Origin: Lachnospiraceae bacterium
GTDB lineage: Bacteria; Bacillota; Clostridia; Lachnospirales; Lachnospiraceae
Direction of reading: 5' to 3'
NCBI GenBank assembly: GCA_900759225.1
Contig: CAAEUM010000107.1
Location: forward strand, 1-9,958
Length of the DNA: 9,958 nt
The first letter of the stretch is position 1; each line of letters starts with the position of its first letter. Of the stretch, positions 1 to 7,300 are shown in pieces. The notes under the pieces are model-generated. The model searched no databases, had not been told where the DNA came from, and worked only from the letters and a program-made list of their open reading frames with translations. The position numbers and the translations under genes were made by a program.

Positions 1-384
1 CGCAAAATAGGTGCGGAGCTTTATGTCATAGATATCCTCAAAATAAGTCATATCGCAGAACATATTTTTAAAGCCGACAGCTGCAATAAAGGGCCGCTCC
101 TTTTTTACGATCTGCTTTGCGCGCATTACAAGCAGGGCCATTTCCTGGGCTGTAGCTGCAATTTCTACCACAGGTACATCGGTGTACTGCTTTATAAGAG
201 ATGCCTGAAGGCCCCTTGCAATAATAATAGTAGCTCCAGCCGCCATGGCATTCCTGGCTTCTGTCACAGCCTGTTCTGTCTGGATCACGCGCATATCTGC
301 AAGATCATACTTTTTTTCCTGCAGGATATTATGTGCCAGATACAGCATTTCCTCTCTCGGCACCAAAAGGGCAATTTTACTCAT
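1..384 (-). CDS. PrpR_N-domain regulator, N-terminal part (3' end beyond window)
   Basis: Reading from ATG at 384 to the window edge gives 128 uninterrupted residues, beginning MSKIALLVPREEM. The segment ARGLQASLIKQYTDVPVVEI, then a TAQEMALLVMRAKQI stretch, then AAVGFKNMFCDMTYFEDIYD match what I know of the PrpR N-terminal sensor domain. That domain is found at the front of sigma-54-dependent activators such as PrpR, where it binds a small effector and controls a central AAA+ ATPase followed by a Fis-type DNA-binding domain. Only the sensor is visible here, so the AAA+ and DNA-binding parts are inference. The ATG overlaps the stop of the upstream 90-residue gene in an ATGA, which implies translational coupling. 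A GGAGG also lies 11 nt upstream of the ATG. It is the fourth gene of the ilvA cluster. The domain call is fairly firm; effector and targets are unknown. Confidence 0.8.
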   Translation of the reverse strand, partial: MSKIALLVPREEMLYLAHNILQEKKYDLADMRVIQTEQAVTEARNAMAAGATIIIARGLQASLIKQYTDVPVVEIAATAQEMALLVMRAKQIVKKERPFIAAVGFKNMFCDMTYFEDIYDIKLRTYFA

Positions 385-653
385 AGGCGGCTGGCCCTCC
401 AAACCGGTTCATCCTTTTTATACTGTTCATTGAGCCATGCCACCCCGTCTGCAATGCCCTGGGCATCAAAGGAAAAACGGATCTGCCTCTTTTTTTCCTG
501 AGCAGTAGCATCAAAGCCGTAGGGCTCCGGCCATGCAGATACTAAAAGGGAATCCTCCTCTTTTTCCATGCGAAACCGCATCCCTTCATAGCTGCCTGTG
601 AACTTTTCCTTTTTCAGAAAATTCACAGGCATAAAATCTTTCAGCTCCAGCAT
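381..653 (-). CDS. Small conserved-looking protein of unknown function (90 aa)
   Basis: I do not recognise a named family. The product starts MLELKDFMPVNFLKKEKF and is soluble and charged, with no signal peptide or membrane segment. It has an FTGSYEGMRFRME segment near residues 18-30, a WPEPYGFD motif near residues 42-49 and a C-terminal AWLNEQYKKDEPVW segment. The layout suggests a small alpha/beta domain, but this is only an impression. The frame stays open upstream to an ATG at 764, but the start at 653 is preferred: it has a perfect AGGAGG 7 nt upstream, while the longer form would run about 95 nt into the end of the transporter gene. It lies 16 nt after the CLC-type gene, and its TGA overlaps the next ATG. 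It may assist the transporter or the regulator, with no direct evidence for either. Confidence 0.82.
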   Translation of the reverse strand: MLELKDFMPVNFLKKEKFTGSYEGMRFRMEKEEDSLLVSAWPEPYGFDATAQEKKRQIRFSFDAQGIADGVAWLNEQYKKDEPVWRASRL

Positions 654-660
654 GTTTAAG

Positions 661-666
661 CCTCCT
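661..666 (-). promoter_or_regulatory. Ribosome binding site fixing the start at 653
   Basis: The minus strand reads AGGAGG followed by a 7-nt spacer (CTTAAAC) and ATG. This ideal Shine-Dalgarno site decides the start of the 90-residue protein and argues against the upstream in-frame ATG at 764. Confidence 0.85.
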
Positions 667-669
667 GTA

Positions 670-1926
670 TCATTCATTCGATCTGCGGTTGATAAACTCT
701 GTCCGTGTCTTTGAATACACAAATTTCTGGCTGGCATAAAGGCCATAATAGCCGGAAAGCGCAAAGGTCACTGCAATAATAATGGAAAAATACTCCATTC
801 CCTCATAGCCAAAAAGCTCCAGCGCGATCACAAGGGAGGTAATAGGGCAGTTTGTCACACCGGCAAACATGGCAGCCATGCCGCAGGCAGCGCTCAGGGA
901 CGGTGAAAATCCTGTTATCAGCCCCACTGCACAGCCAAAAGTAGCCCCGATGCATAAGGTCGGCACGATCTCCCCGCCCTTAAACCCGGCTCCAAGGGCA
1001 ATGGCTGTAAATATCATTTTCAAAAGGAAATCCTCATAGCGGGCATATCCTTCCATACTGCCTTCAATCAGCGCCATGCTGCTGCCGCAGTAATCCCGCC
1101 TTCCGATCAGCAGTGTCAGAAGGATAAACAAGGCGCTGGCTGCCAGTATCCGCACATAGGGGTTGGGGAACAGATGCTTATAAATATGCTCTGACTTGTG
1201 AAGCAGGATACAGAAGCAGATACTCACAAAGGCACACAAAATGCCAAGGATCACCACATAGGCCACTGTCGCAGGGCTTATGGAAGGAATCTGGCTGACT
1301 GCATAATGCTCACCAGGAAGTCCCATAGAGCGGGAAATACCTACCCCGATATAAGAAGAAAAAATGCAGGGCACCAGTGCTGCATAGTAAAGCACGCCAA
1401 TGCTTACCACCTCCAGGGAAAAAATCCCTGCTGCCACCGGCGTACCAAAAAGCGCTGCAAAGACAGCACTCATGCCGCACATAATGGCAATCTTTTTGTC
1501 CTTTTCATCCAGCTTTAACAGATTTCCAAAGGAAAATCCAATGCTCCCCCCAAGCTGTAAGGCTGCTCCCTCACGTCCGGAGGAGCCGCCTGCCAGGTGG
1601 GTCAGGATCGTTGATATAAAAATGAGAGGGGCCGTAGCCCCTGTTATGGTTTCATCGGAGGAGATCGCCTCGATCACCATGTTTGTGCCGCGGTTTCCCT
1701 CCTCCTTAAAGGTGCGGTACATCCACACGATCAGGACTCCGGATACAGGAAGGAAAAACAGCAGCCAGTTATGTGAAAGGCGCAGGCCGGTTGCAATGGA
1801 AACACCGTAGGAAAAAATACTTCCTGCCAGCCCGCCTGCAGAGCCGATAACAGCAGCTATGACCAGCCATTTTACAAAATAACTTATACTTGCCTTTAAC
1901 CCGGCTTCCGTTTCATACTCTCTCAT
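670..1926 (-). CDS. CLC-family anion transporter, CLC-F (fluoride/proton antiporter) type suspected
   Basis: This is a 418-residue polytopic membrane protein with about ten or more hydrophobic helices and the CLC signatures. GREGA at residues 117-121 carries the gating glutamate, E119, and FKGGEIVP at 315-322 is the third anion-pathway motif. Chloride-type CLC proteins have GSGIP in the first motif with a pore serine; here the equivalent stretch is RGTNMVIEAI at 79-88. An N-[ML]-[IV]-[IV]-E signature, a LAGGSSGREG segment and KGGE-x-x-P are, as I recall the family, typical of the CLC-F branch that exports fluoride in exchange for protons. No CBS domains are present, and the length is normal for bacterial CLC. 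The start at 1926 has a GGGGG-containing ribosome site 6-7 nt upstream, which touches the ilvA stop codon 9 nt away. No fluoride riboswitch precedes the gene. CLC membership is very secure; fluoride selectivity is inference from motifs. Confidence 0.9.
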   Translation of the reverse strand: MREYETEAGLKASISYFVKWLVIAAVIGSAGGLAGSIFSYGVSIATGLRLSHNWLLFFLPVSGVLIVWMYRTFKEEGNRGTNMVIEAISSDETITGATAPLIFISTILTHLAGGSSGREGAALQLGGSIGFSFGNLLKLDEKDKKIAIMCGMSAVFAALFGTPVAAGIFSLEVVSIGVLYYAALVPCIFSSYIGVGISRSMGLPGEHYAVSQIPSISPATVAYVVILGILCAFVSICFCILLHKSEHIYKHLFPNPYVRILAASALFILLTLLIGRRDYCGSSMALIEGSMEGYARYEDFLLKMIFTAIALGAGFKGGEIVPTLCIGATFGCAVGLITGFSPSLSAACGMAAMFAGVTNCPITSLVIALELFGYEGMEYFSIIIAVTFALSGYYGLYASQKFVYSKTRTEFINRRSNE

Positions 1927-1935
1927 AGCTGCCCC

Positions 1936-3168
1936 CTAAGTCTCGCTGTAGGTGCCCTTAACCTTTACCAGCCTTGGCCGGTAGCCCCCATTGGTAAGAG
2001 CCGCTACGATCTGGTTCTTATGCTCTGTCCCGAATGCCTCCAGGGTGATCCGCAGCTCTACAGCGGCATTTCGGTTAATGCTGACAAACTGGTTATGTTC
2101 CAACTTGATCACATTGCCCTGCTCTTTTGCAAGAAGCTCTGCTACCTTTGCAAGCTCACCTGGCTTATCAGGCAGTAGCACAGATACAGTAAAAATGCGG
2201 TCGCGCTGGATCAGGCCATGCTGCACTACAGAGGACATGGTGATCACATCCATGTTCCCTCCGCTTAAAATGGATACGATCTTCTTTTTCTCCACGTTTA
2301 AATGCTTCAGGGCTGCAACTGTGAGAAGGCCGGAATTTTCCACGATCATTTTATGATTCTCAACCATGTCGAGAAAGGCTACGATCAGCTCATTGTCGTC
2401 TATGGTAATAATATCGTCCACATTTTTCTGGATATAGGGGAACAGCTTTTCTCCCGGCCGCTTTACAGCAGTGCCGTCTGCAATGGTATTTACATGGGGA
2501 AGCGTTGTCACCTGTCCCTGGCGAAGTGATTCCTGCATACAGTTTGCACCTGCCGGTTCCACGCCGATCACCTTGATCTTAGGATTCAGAAGCTTTGCAA
2601 GCACTGACACGCCGGTGCACAGGCCGCCCCCGCCAATGGGTACCAGGATATAATCCACAGTAGGAAGCTCCTTGATAATTTCCATGGCAATGCTGCCCTG
2701 TCCTGTGGCAACGTCAAGATCATCAAAGGGATGCACAAAGGTATATCCCTTTTCCTCTGCCAGCTCATAGGCATAGGCGCAGGCCTCATCAAATACGTCC
2801 CCCTTCAGGATAACCTCTGCGCCGTAGCTCTTGGTGCGGTTTACCTTCATAAGCGGCGTTGTGGTAGGCATAACGACCACAGCCTTTACCCCTGCCAGCT
2901 TTGCCGCATAAGCCACGCCCTGGGCATGGTTTCCGGCAGACGCTGTGATCAGCCCTTTTTCCTTTTCCTCCTGGCTTAAGGTACTGATCTTGTAGTAAGC
3001 GCCTCTTACCTTATATGCACCTGTATACTGCAGGTTTTCCGGCTTAAAATAGATTTTATTGCCTGTCTGGTTTGAAAAATATTCGCTGTATACAAGCTTT
3101 GTCTCCAGGGTCACCTTCTGCACCGCTTCAAAGGCTTCCTCAAATTTTTCCAGTGTCAGTTCTTCCAT
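1936..3168 (-). CDS. ilvA: Threonine ammonia-lyase (threonine dehydratase), medium form
   Basis: This pyridoxal-phosphate enzyme of the cytosol converts L-threonine to 2-oxobutyrate and ammonia. It is the first step of isoleucine synthesis, or a route to propionate when used catabolically. At 410 residues it has a catalytic domain (about 1-320) and one C-terminal ACT domain (about 326-405). Lys53 in YTGAYKVRGA is the expected Schiff-base lysine. SAGNHAQGVA at 77-86 and PIGGGGL at 177-183 are the cofactor and phosphate-binding motifs, and the ACT segment starts FTVSVLLPDKPGELAKV. The short catabolic TdcB form lacks ACT and the long biosynthetic form has a two-part regulatory region, so this fits the medium single-ACT class. 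Feedback control through ACT is likely, but the ligand cannot be read from sequence. The ribosome site AAGGGGA lies about 11 nt upstream of the ATG. It heads the cluster that continues with the CLC transporter, and a promoter lies upstream at 3241-3269. Confidence 0.95.
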   Translation of the reverse strand: MEELTLEKFEEAFEAVQKVTLETKLVYSEYFSNQTGNKIYFKPENLQYTGAYKVRGAYYKISTLSQEEKEKGLITASAGNHAQGVAYAAKLAGVKAVVVMPTTTPLMKVNRTKSYGAEVILKGDVFDEACAYAYELAEEKGYTFVHPFDDLDVATGQGSIAMEIIKELPTVDYILVPIGGGGLCTGVSVLAKLLNPKIKVIGVEPAGANCMQESLRQGQVTTLPHVNTIADGTAVKRPGEKLFPYIQKNVDDIITIDDNELIVAFLDMVENHKMIVENSGLLTVAALKHLNVEKKKIVSILSGGNMDVITMSSVVQHGLIQRDRIFTVSVLLPDKPGELAKVAELLAKEQGNVIKLEHNQFVSINRNAAVELRITLEAFGTEHKNQIVAALTNGGYRPRLVKVKGTYSET

Positions 3169-3204
3169 ATGAGATCATTCCCCTTTTTCTCTGATTTCCG
3201 CTGT

Positions 3205-3229
3205 GTCTGTCAAAAACACTTTTACAGAC
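3205..3229 (-). other. Hairpin at the predicted 5' end of the ilvA leader
   Basis: On the minus strand GTCTGT pairs perfectly with ACAGAC, and AAAA/TTTT inside extends the stem around a GTG loop with a 2-nt bulge. With the proposed promoter the transcript would begin only a few nucleotides before this hairpin. It could protect the mRNA 5' end or form part of a control element. On the plus strand the same hairpin is followed by TATTTTTTA and could resemble a terminator, but no plus-strand gene leads into it. Confidence 0.55.
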
Positions 3230-3240
3230 GGTATTTTTTA

Positions 3241-3269
3241 AATATATCACGTTAACGCGCTAAATACAA
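3241..3269 (-). promoter_or_regulatory. Probable sigma-70-type promoter of the ilvA cluster
   Basis: The minus strand shows TTGTAT (3269-3264), a 17-nt spacer, then TATATT (3246-3241) preceded by TGA, giving an extended -10 element. The -35 matches the consensus only in TTG, but the extended -10 and ideal spacing compensate. It is followed by an A/T-rich start region and lies about 70 nt upstream of the ilvA ATG. This is the best promoter in the 163-nt gap. Confidence 0.6.
3245..3262. promoter_or_regulatory. Partial palindrome in the promoter spacer, candidate operator
   Basis: An 18-bp imperfect palindrome centred on GTTAAC has 7 of 9 complementary pairs, with a perfect 8-bp core CGTTAACG at 3250-3257. 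It lies between the -35 and -10 elements, a typical place for a repressor site. No regulator can be assigned, and a single small palindrome can occur by chance. Confidence 0.35.
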
Positions 3270-3316
3270 GATGCTGCGGCCGAAATCCTTACAACAGTTC
3301 AGCCAGGGGGCATCTT
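3268..3316 (-). terminator. Nested stem-loop after ftsY, possible terminator
   Basis: Starting 15 nt past the ftsY stop, the minus strand forms an outer stem AAGATGC/GCATCTT (3316-3310 with 3274-3268). An inner stem GGCTGAA/TTCGGCC (3304-3298 with 3284-3278) has one G-T pair and a 13-nt loop. The following sequence GTATTT is only weakly T-rich, so termination may be inefficient. The end of the outer stem overlaps two bases of the -35 box used for ilvA. It could instead be a structured leader for read-through transcripts. Confidence 0.45.
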
Positions 3317-3331
3317 CTTGTTTCCCGCCCT

Positions 3332-4276
3332 CTAAACTGTTACGTGGTTTTCCACATGGAACAGTGCATTTACAAACTCATTGGCGTCAAATTTCTGCAG
3401 GTCATCGATCTTCTCGCCGATTCCGATATATTTAACCGGAATTCCAAGCTCTGACTGGATCGCCACTGCAATACCGCCCTTGGCAGTCCCGTCCAGCTTT
3501 GTCAGGATGATGCCTGTAATATCTGCTACCTCCATAAACTGCTTTGCCTGTGCCAAGGCATTCTGGCCTGTTGTGCCGTCTAAGACCACCAGCGTTTCAC
3601 GGTAAGCGTCCGGATATTCCTTGTCAATGATCCGGTTGATCTTTTTCAGCTCCTCCATCAGATTTTTCTTGTTATGAAGCCTTCCTGCCGTATCGCAGAT
3701 AAGTACATCCGCCTTTCTGGACTTTGCAGCTGACACTGCGTCATAAATAACAGCAGCCGGGTCAGAACCCTCCTGCTGGGCAATGATCTCCACACCTGCC
3801 CGGTCAGCCCATTCAGTCAACTGTTCAATGGCTGCAGCACGGAAGGTGTCAGCCGCTGCCAGGATCACCTTATGGCCGCTGTCTTTCAGCTGCCCTGCCA
3901 GCTTTCCCACAGAGGTTGTCTTTCCTACGCCGTTTACGCCGATCACAAGCACAACGGATTTGCGGTGTTCAAATTCATAGGCATTTTCGCCTAAATCCAT
4001 CTGCTCCTTAATGCTGTTAATAAGAAGCTCCTTGCACTCCTCCGGCTCCCGGATATGCTGCTCCTTTACCTTTCTTCTCAGATCCTCCACAATGGACATG
4101 GTTGTAGCGATTCCCAGATCCCCCATGATCAGGGTTTCTTCAATCTCCTCATAAAAATCATCATCAATGGCTGAAAATCCGCTGAAGATCGAATCAATTC
4201 CAGATACAATATTGCTGCGGGTCTTGGTAAGCCCTTCTACCAGACGTCCAAAAAACCCTTTCTTTCCCTCGGCCAT
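3332..4276 (-). CDS. ftsY: Signal recognition particle receptor FtsY
   Basis: FtsY is the SRP-receptor GTPase. It docks ribosomes carrying the SRP protein Ffh at the membrane so that nascent membrane proteins reach the Sec translocon. The 314-residue protein has a short amphipathic start ([16 protein letters not shown]), a helical N domain to about residue 100, and the G domain. G-domain motifs are GVNGVGKTT (113-121), DTFRAAA (143-149), DTAGR (195-199), TKLDG (259-263) and GIGE (285-288). It lacks the long acidic A domain of the E. coli protein, which is normal in Firmicutes. The start is supported by GAGGAGG 8 nt upstream. smc ends 24 nt earlier, so the two are probably cotranscribed. The ylxM-ffh genes often found just downstream in related bacteria are absent here; ilvA follows instead. 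Confidence 0.97.
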   Translation of the reverse strand: MAEGKKGFFGRLVEGLTKTRSNIVSGIDSIFSGFSAIDDDFYEEIEETLIMGDLGIATTMSIVEDLRRKVKEQHIREPEECKELLINSIKEQMDLGENAYEFEHRKSVVLVIGVNGVGKTTSVGKLAGQLKDSGHKVILAAADTFRAAAIEQLTEWADRAGVEIIAQQEGSDPAAVIYDAVSAAKSRKADVLICDTAGRLHNKKNLMEELKKINRIIDKEYPDAYRETLVVLDGTTGQNALAQAKQFMEVADITGIILTKLDGTAKGGIAVAIQSELGIPVKYIGIGEKIDDLQKFDANEFVNALFHVENHVTV

Positions 4277-4300
4277 GCTTTTTTCCTCCTCATTCTATTT

Positions 4301-7300
4301 TTAGCTTAAGCTGTCCTCGATCAGGTTAACAGAAACCAGGGTGGACACACCCTTTTCCTGCATGGTAATGCCGTAAAGGCGGTCTGCGGAAACCATGGTC
4401 CCCCTTCGGTGCGTAATTACAATAAACTGTGTATTTTTCGTCAGCTTGTGAAGATATCCTGCAAACCGGTCTACATTCGAATCATCCAGAGCCGCCTCAA
4501 TTTCATCCAGCAGACAGAAGGGTGATGGCTTTAAGTTCTGGATGGCAAATAAAAGGGAAATCGCAGTCAGTGCCTTTTCGCCTCCAGACAGCTGCATCAT
4601 GTTCTGAAGCTTCTTTCCCGGAGGCTGGGCAATGATCTGGATCCCTGCCTCCAGGATATCCTCCTCTGCCATCAGCTCCAACGTTCCCCGGCCTCCGCCG
4701 AATAATTCCTTAAAGACCTTATCAAATTCCCGGCGGATCTCGCCGAATTTTTCTGCAAACTGGCGCCGCATACCCTCATCCAAGGCCTCAATAATATGCT
4801 CCAGCTCTTCTTTGGCCATAACAAGATCCTCATGCTGGGCTCTCATAAATTCATAGCGCTCCGACACCTGTCTGTAATCCTCAATGGCATTTACATTTAC
4901 ATTTCCCAGAGCCCGGATACTGCCCTTTAATCCTTCGATCAGCCGCTTTAGGAGGGGCATGTCCTCATACTCCTGGTCTCTTAAAGCCTCTGCCTGGGAA
5001 ACGCTCATCTGGTATTCGTTCCACATATAGCCAGAGGCTGTTTCCAGGCGCTCCCTCAGCTTCTCCTCCTGAGCCTGAAGGCGGAACATGTCCTTATCAA
5101 GGACAGAAATCCGGTCAGAAAGAGTTTCCTGGCTTTCAAAATACTGTTTCTGGTTTTTTAAAAGCCCTTCTCTGGCCCTTTCATCCTCTGCAATCTGCTG
5201 TGACAGCTTTATGGCTTCCTGACCGGAGGCTGTGATCTGCTCCTCAAGCTGAGCGATCCGGCTCCTTTTCTCTTCAATGGCAGCTCCGGAATCCTCCCTG
5301 CCATTTTCCAGCTGGGAAAGCTCCTCCTTAAGCTTTAAAACCTCCCCCTGCACCCGGACCATATTTTCTTTTAAAAAGGATTTCTTCTGCTGAAAACCGG
5401 CACAGGAAAGCTGCGCCTCTGAGACAGCCTGGGCCATGGCCTCCCGAATCCCTTTCGCCTCCTCCAGAACAGCTGCGTTTTTTTCAATCTCCTGGCTGGA
5501 GACATCATTCTGTTTTGTAAGGGCCTCCGCATCATCCTTTAAAAGCCTGCGGCTCTCTCCGATTTCCCGAAGCTGCTCCTCAAGCTGGCCATGCTCCATG
5601 ACCAGATCGCCGGAGGAGTCACGGATCTGGGTTTTCTTCTCCTCCAGCTGGCTGATGCGGATACGGATCGTGTTATCCTCCAGAGCCAGTTTCTGAAGCT
5701 GTTTTTGAAGCTGCTCCAGCTCCTCCCGCTTTTCATTTACAAGGCCCTCTTTTAAATTCAGCTCCTTTTGTATGGTTTCCACTGTCTTTAAGGCCTTTTT
5801 GCAGGCTTCCTCCAGCTCCTCAATCTCCCTGCGGCGTCCTAAAAGATTGCTGGAATTTTTAAAGGCACCGCCGGTCATGGAACCGCCGGGGCTTAAAAGC
5901 TCACCCTCCAGGGTTACGATCCTGAGGCTGTAGCGGAATTTTTTTGCCAGGTTGATCGCATGATCAATGGTGTCTGCCACTACTACCCGGCCTAAAAGGT
6001 TTTGTACCAGGTCTGCATACTGTGGATCCGCCTGTACCAGGCTGCTGGCAAGGCCTACAACTCCCGGCTCACGCAGCACCTCCGGTTTTGAAAAGCCCTG
6101 TCCACCCTTCATGCTGGTAAGAGGCAGGAAGGTTGCCCTGCCGAATTTGTTTTTCTTTAAATAAGTGATCAGCTGTTTTGCAGTTGCCTCTGAATCCGTT
6201 ACAATATTCTGGATGCTTCCGCCAAGGGCTGTTTCAACCGCTGTCTCATATTTCTGTTCCGTTGAGATCAGATCTGCCACAACTCCATGGATGCCCCGCA
6301 CCCTGTCTCTGGTTTCCATCACCCTCCGGATGCTGTTTCCATATCCGTCATAGCGTTCTGCCAGGTTTCTTAAGGATTCTAACCTGGTATAGGCCATATG
6401 ATACTCCTGCTGGGTATCATTCAGCCTGCGGTTTAAGCGCTTCTCATCCTGCTGAGCCTGGGCCAGAAAATCCTCTGCTGCCCCATAAGCCAGCTGGCTT
6501 TCCTGGATTTTTTCCGTCAGCTGCTTTAAGGCATCCTCCTCCTTTGAGAGAAGCTCATCCTGAAGGGATTCATCGCTTTTATACATCAGAAGCCGCTGTG
6601 ATACCTGGCTGCGGCGAAGCTGCACCTGCTCCAGCATGGCTTCATAGCGCTGTATTTTAGCCGTAAGGGCCGCCCGCTCATTTAACACCCGGATAATTTC
6701 CGCCTTTGCCCCCTCAATGGCTTCCTCCAGACTATGAAGCTGCGTATCCTGATCCGCCAGCTTATTCCTGGCTTCCTGAAGCTTTCCGTTTTCCCTGCCG
6801 AGCTGCTCATCCAGAGCTGCCGCCTCATCCTGATGGGAGGAAAGCTCAAGCTCATAGTTCTTTAAAGAGACTCCGATCGCTTCCCTGCGCTTTTTTAAGT
6901 GCTCCTGGTTCATCTCCTCTGTATGGATCTGTTCCTTCAGCACATTGATCTGACCTGTAAGGCTGCTCTGTCCCATAGTCTCCCTGGAAAGTGCTTCCCT
7001 GTGGGCAGACATAGCCTGCTCTGCCTCCTCCAGCCTTTGCTGCAGACGGTCATATTCCTCCCTGGCCTTTTTTGAGCTTTCCCTGGTTTCGTCTAAATCG
7101 CCCTGGAGGATCTCTTCTTTTTTTCCAAGCTCAGCAAGCTGCCCCTCAATCTCCGCTGTTTCCAGCAAAAACAGATTGGCGTCACAAAGCTTTAAACGTT
7201 CCTTTAGCTGTAAATACTCCCTGGCTGCCTTTGATTGACGCTCCAGGGGGCCTACCTGCTTTTCAAGCTCAGCCAGAATATCCTTTACGCGCACCAGGTT

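Noticed and set aside
654..764. Longer start for the 90-residue protein at 764
   Set aside because: The extension overlaps the CLC gene by about 95 nt and ignores the perfect ribosome site at 661-666.
1198..1810. Two plus-strand open frames (106 and 136 codons) opposite the CLC gene
   Set aside because: They overlap each other and the clear CLC coding sequence, and their translations show no recognisable motifs.
3205..3240. Plus-strand terminator (hairpin followed by TATTTTTTA)
   Set aside because: No plus-strand gene is present upstream, the stem is AT-rich, and the hairpin is better explained as part of the ilvA leader.
3169..3331. Fluoride riboswitch or T-box upstream of the ilvA-CLC cluster
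   Set aside because: I could not find the conserved fluoride aptamer core or a T-box motif; the visible stems do not fit either architecture.
6178..6660. Plus-strand 160-codon open frame inside smc
   Set aside because: It is antisense to the well-conserved SMC hinge and coiled-coil region, is rich in Pro, His and Ser as expected from a shadow frame, and has no family resemblance.
5000..7000. Repetitive GAGCTG/CAGCTC-rich sequence in smc
   Set aside because: This reflects repeated Glu, Leu and Gln codons in coiled coils, not a DNA repeat.
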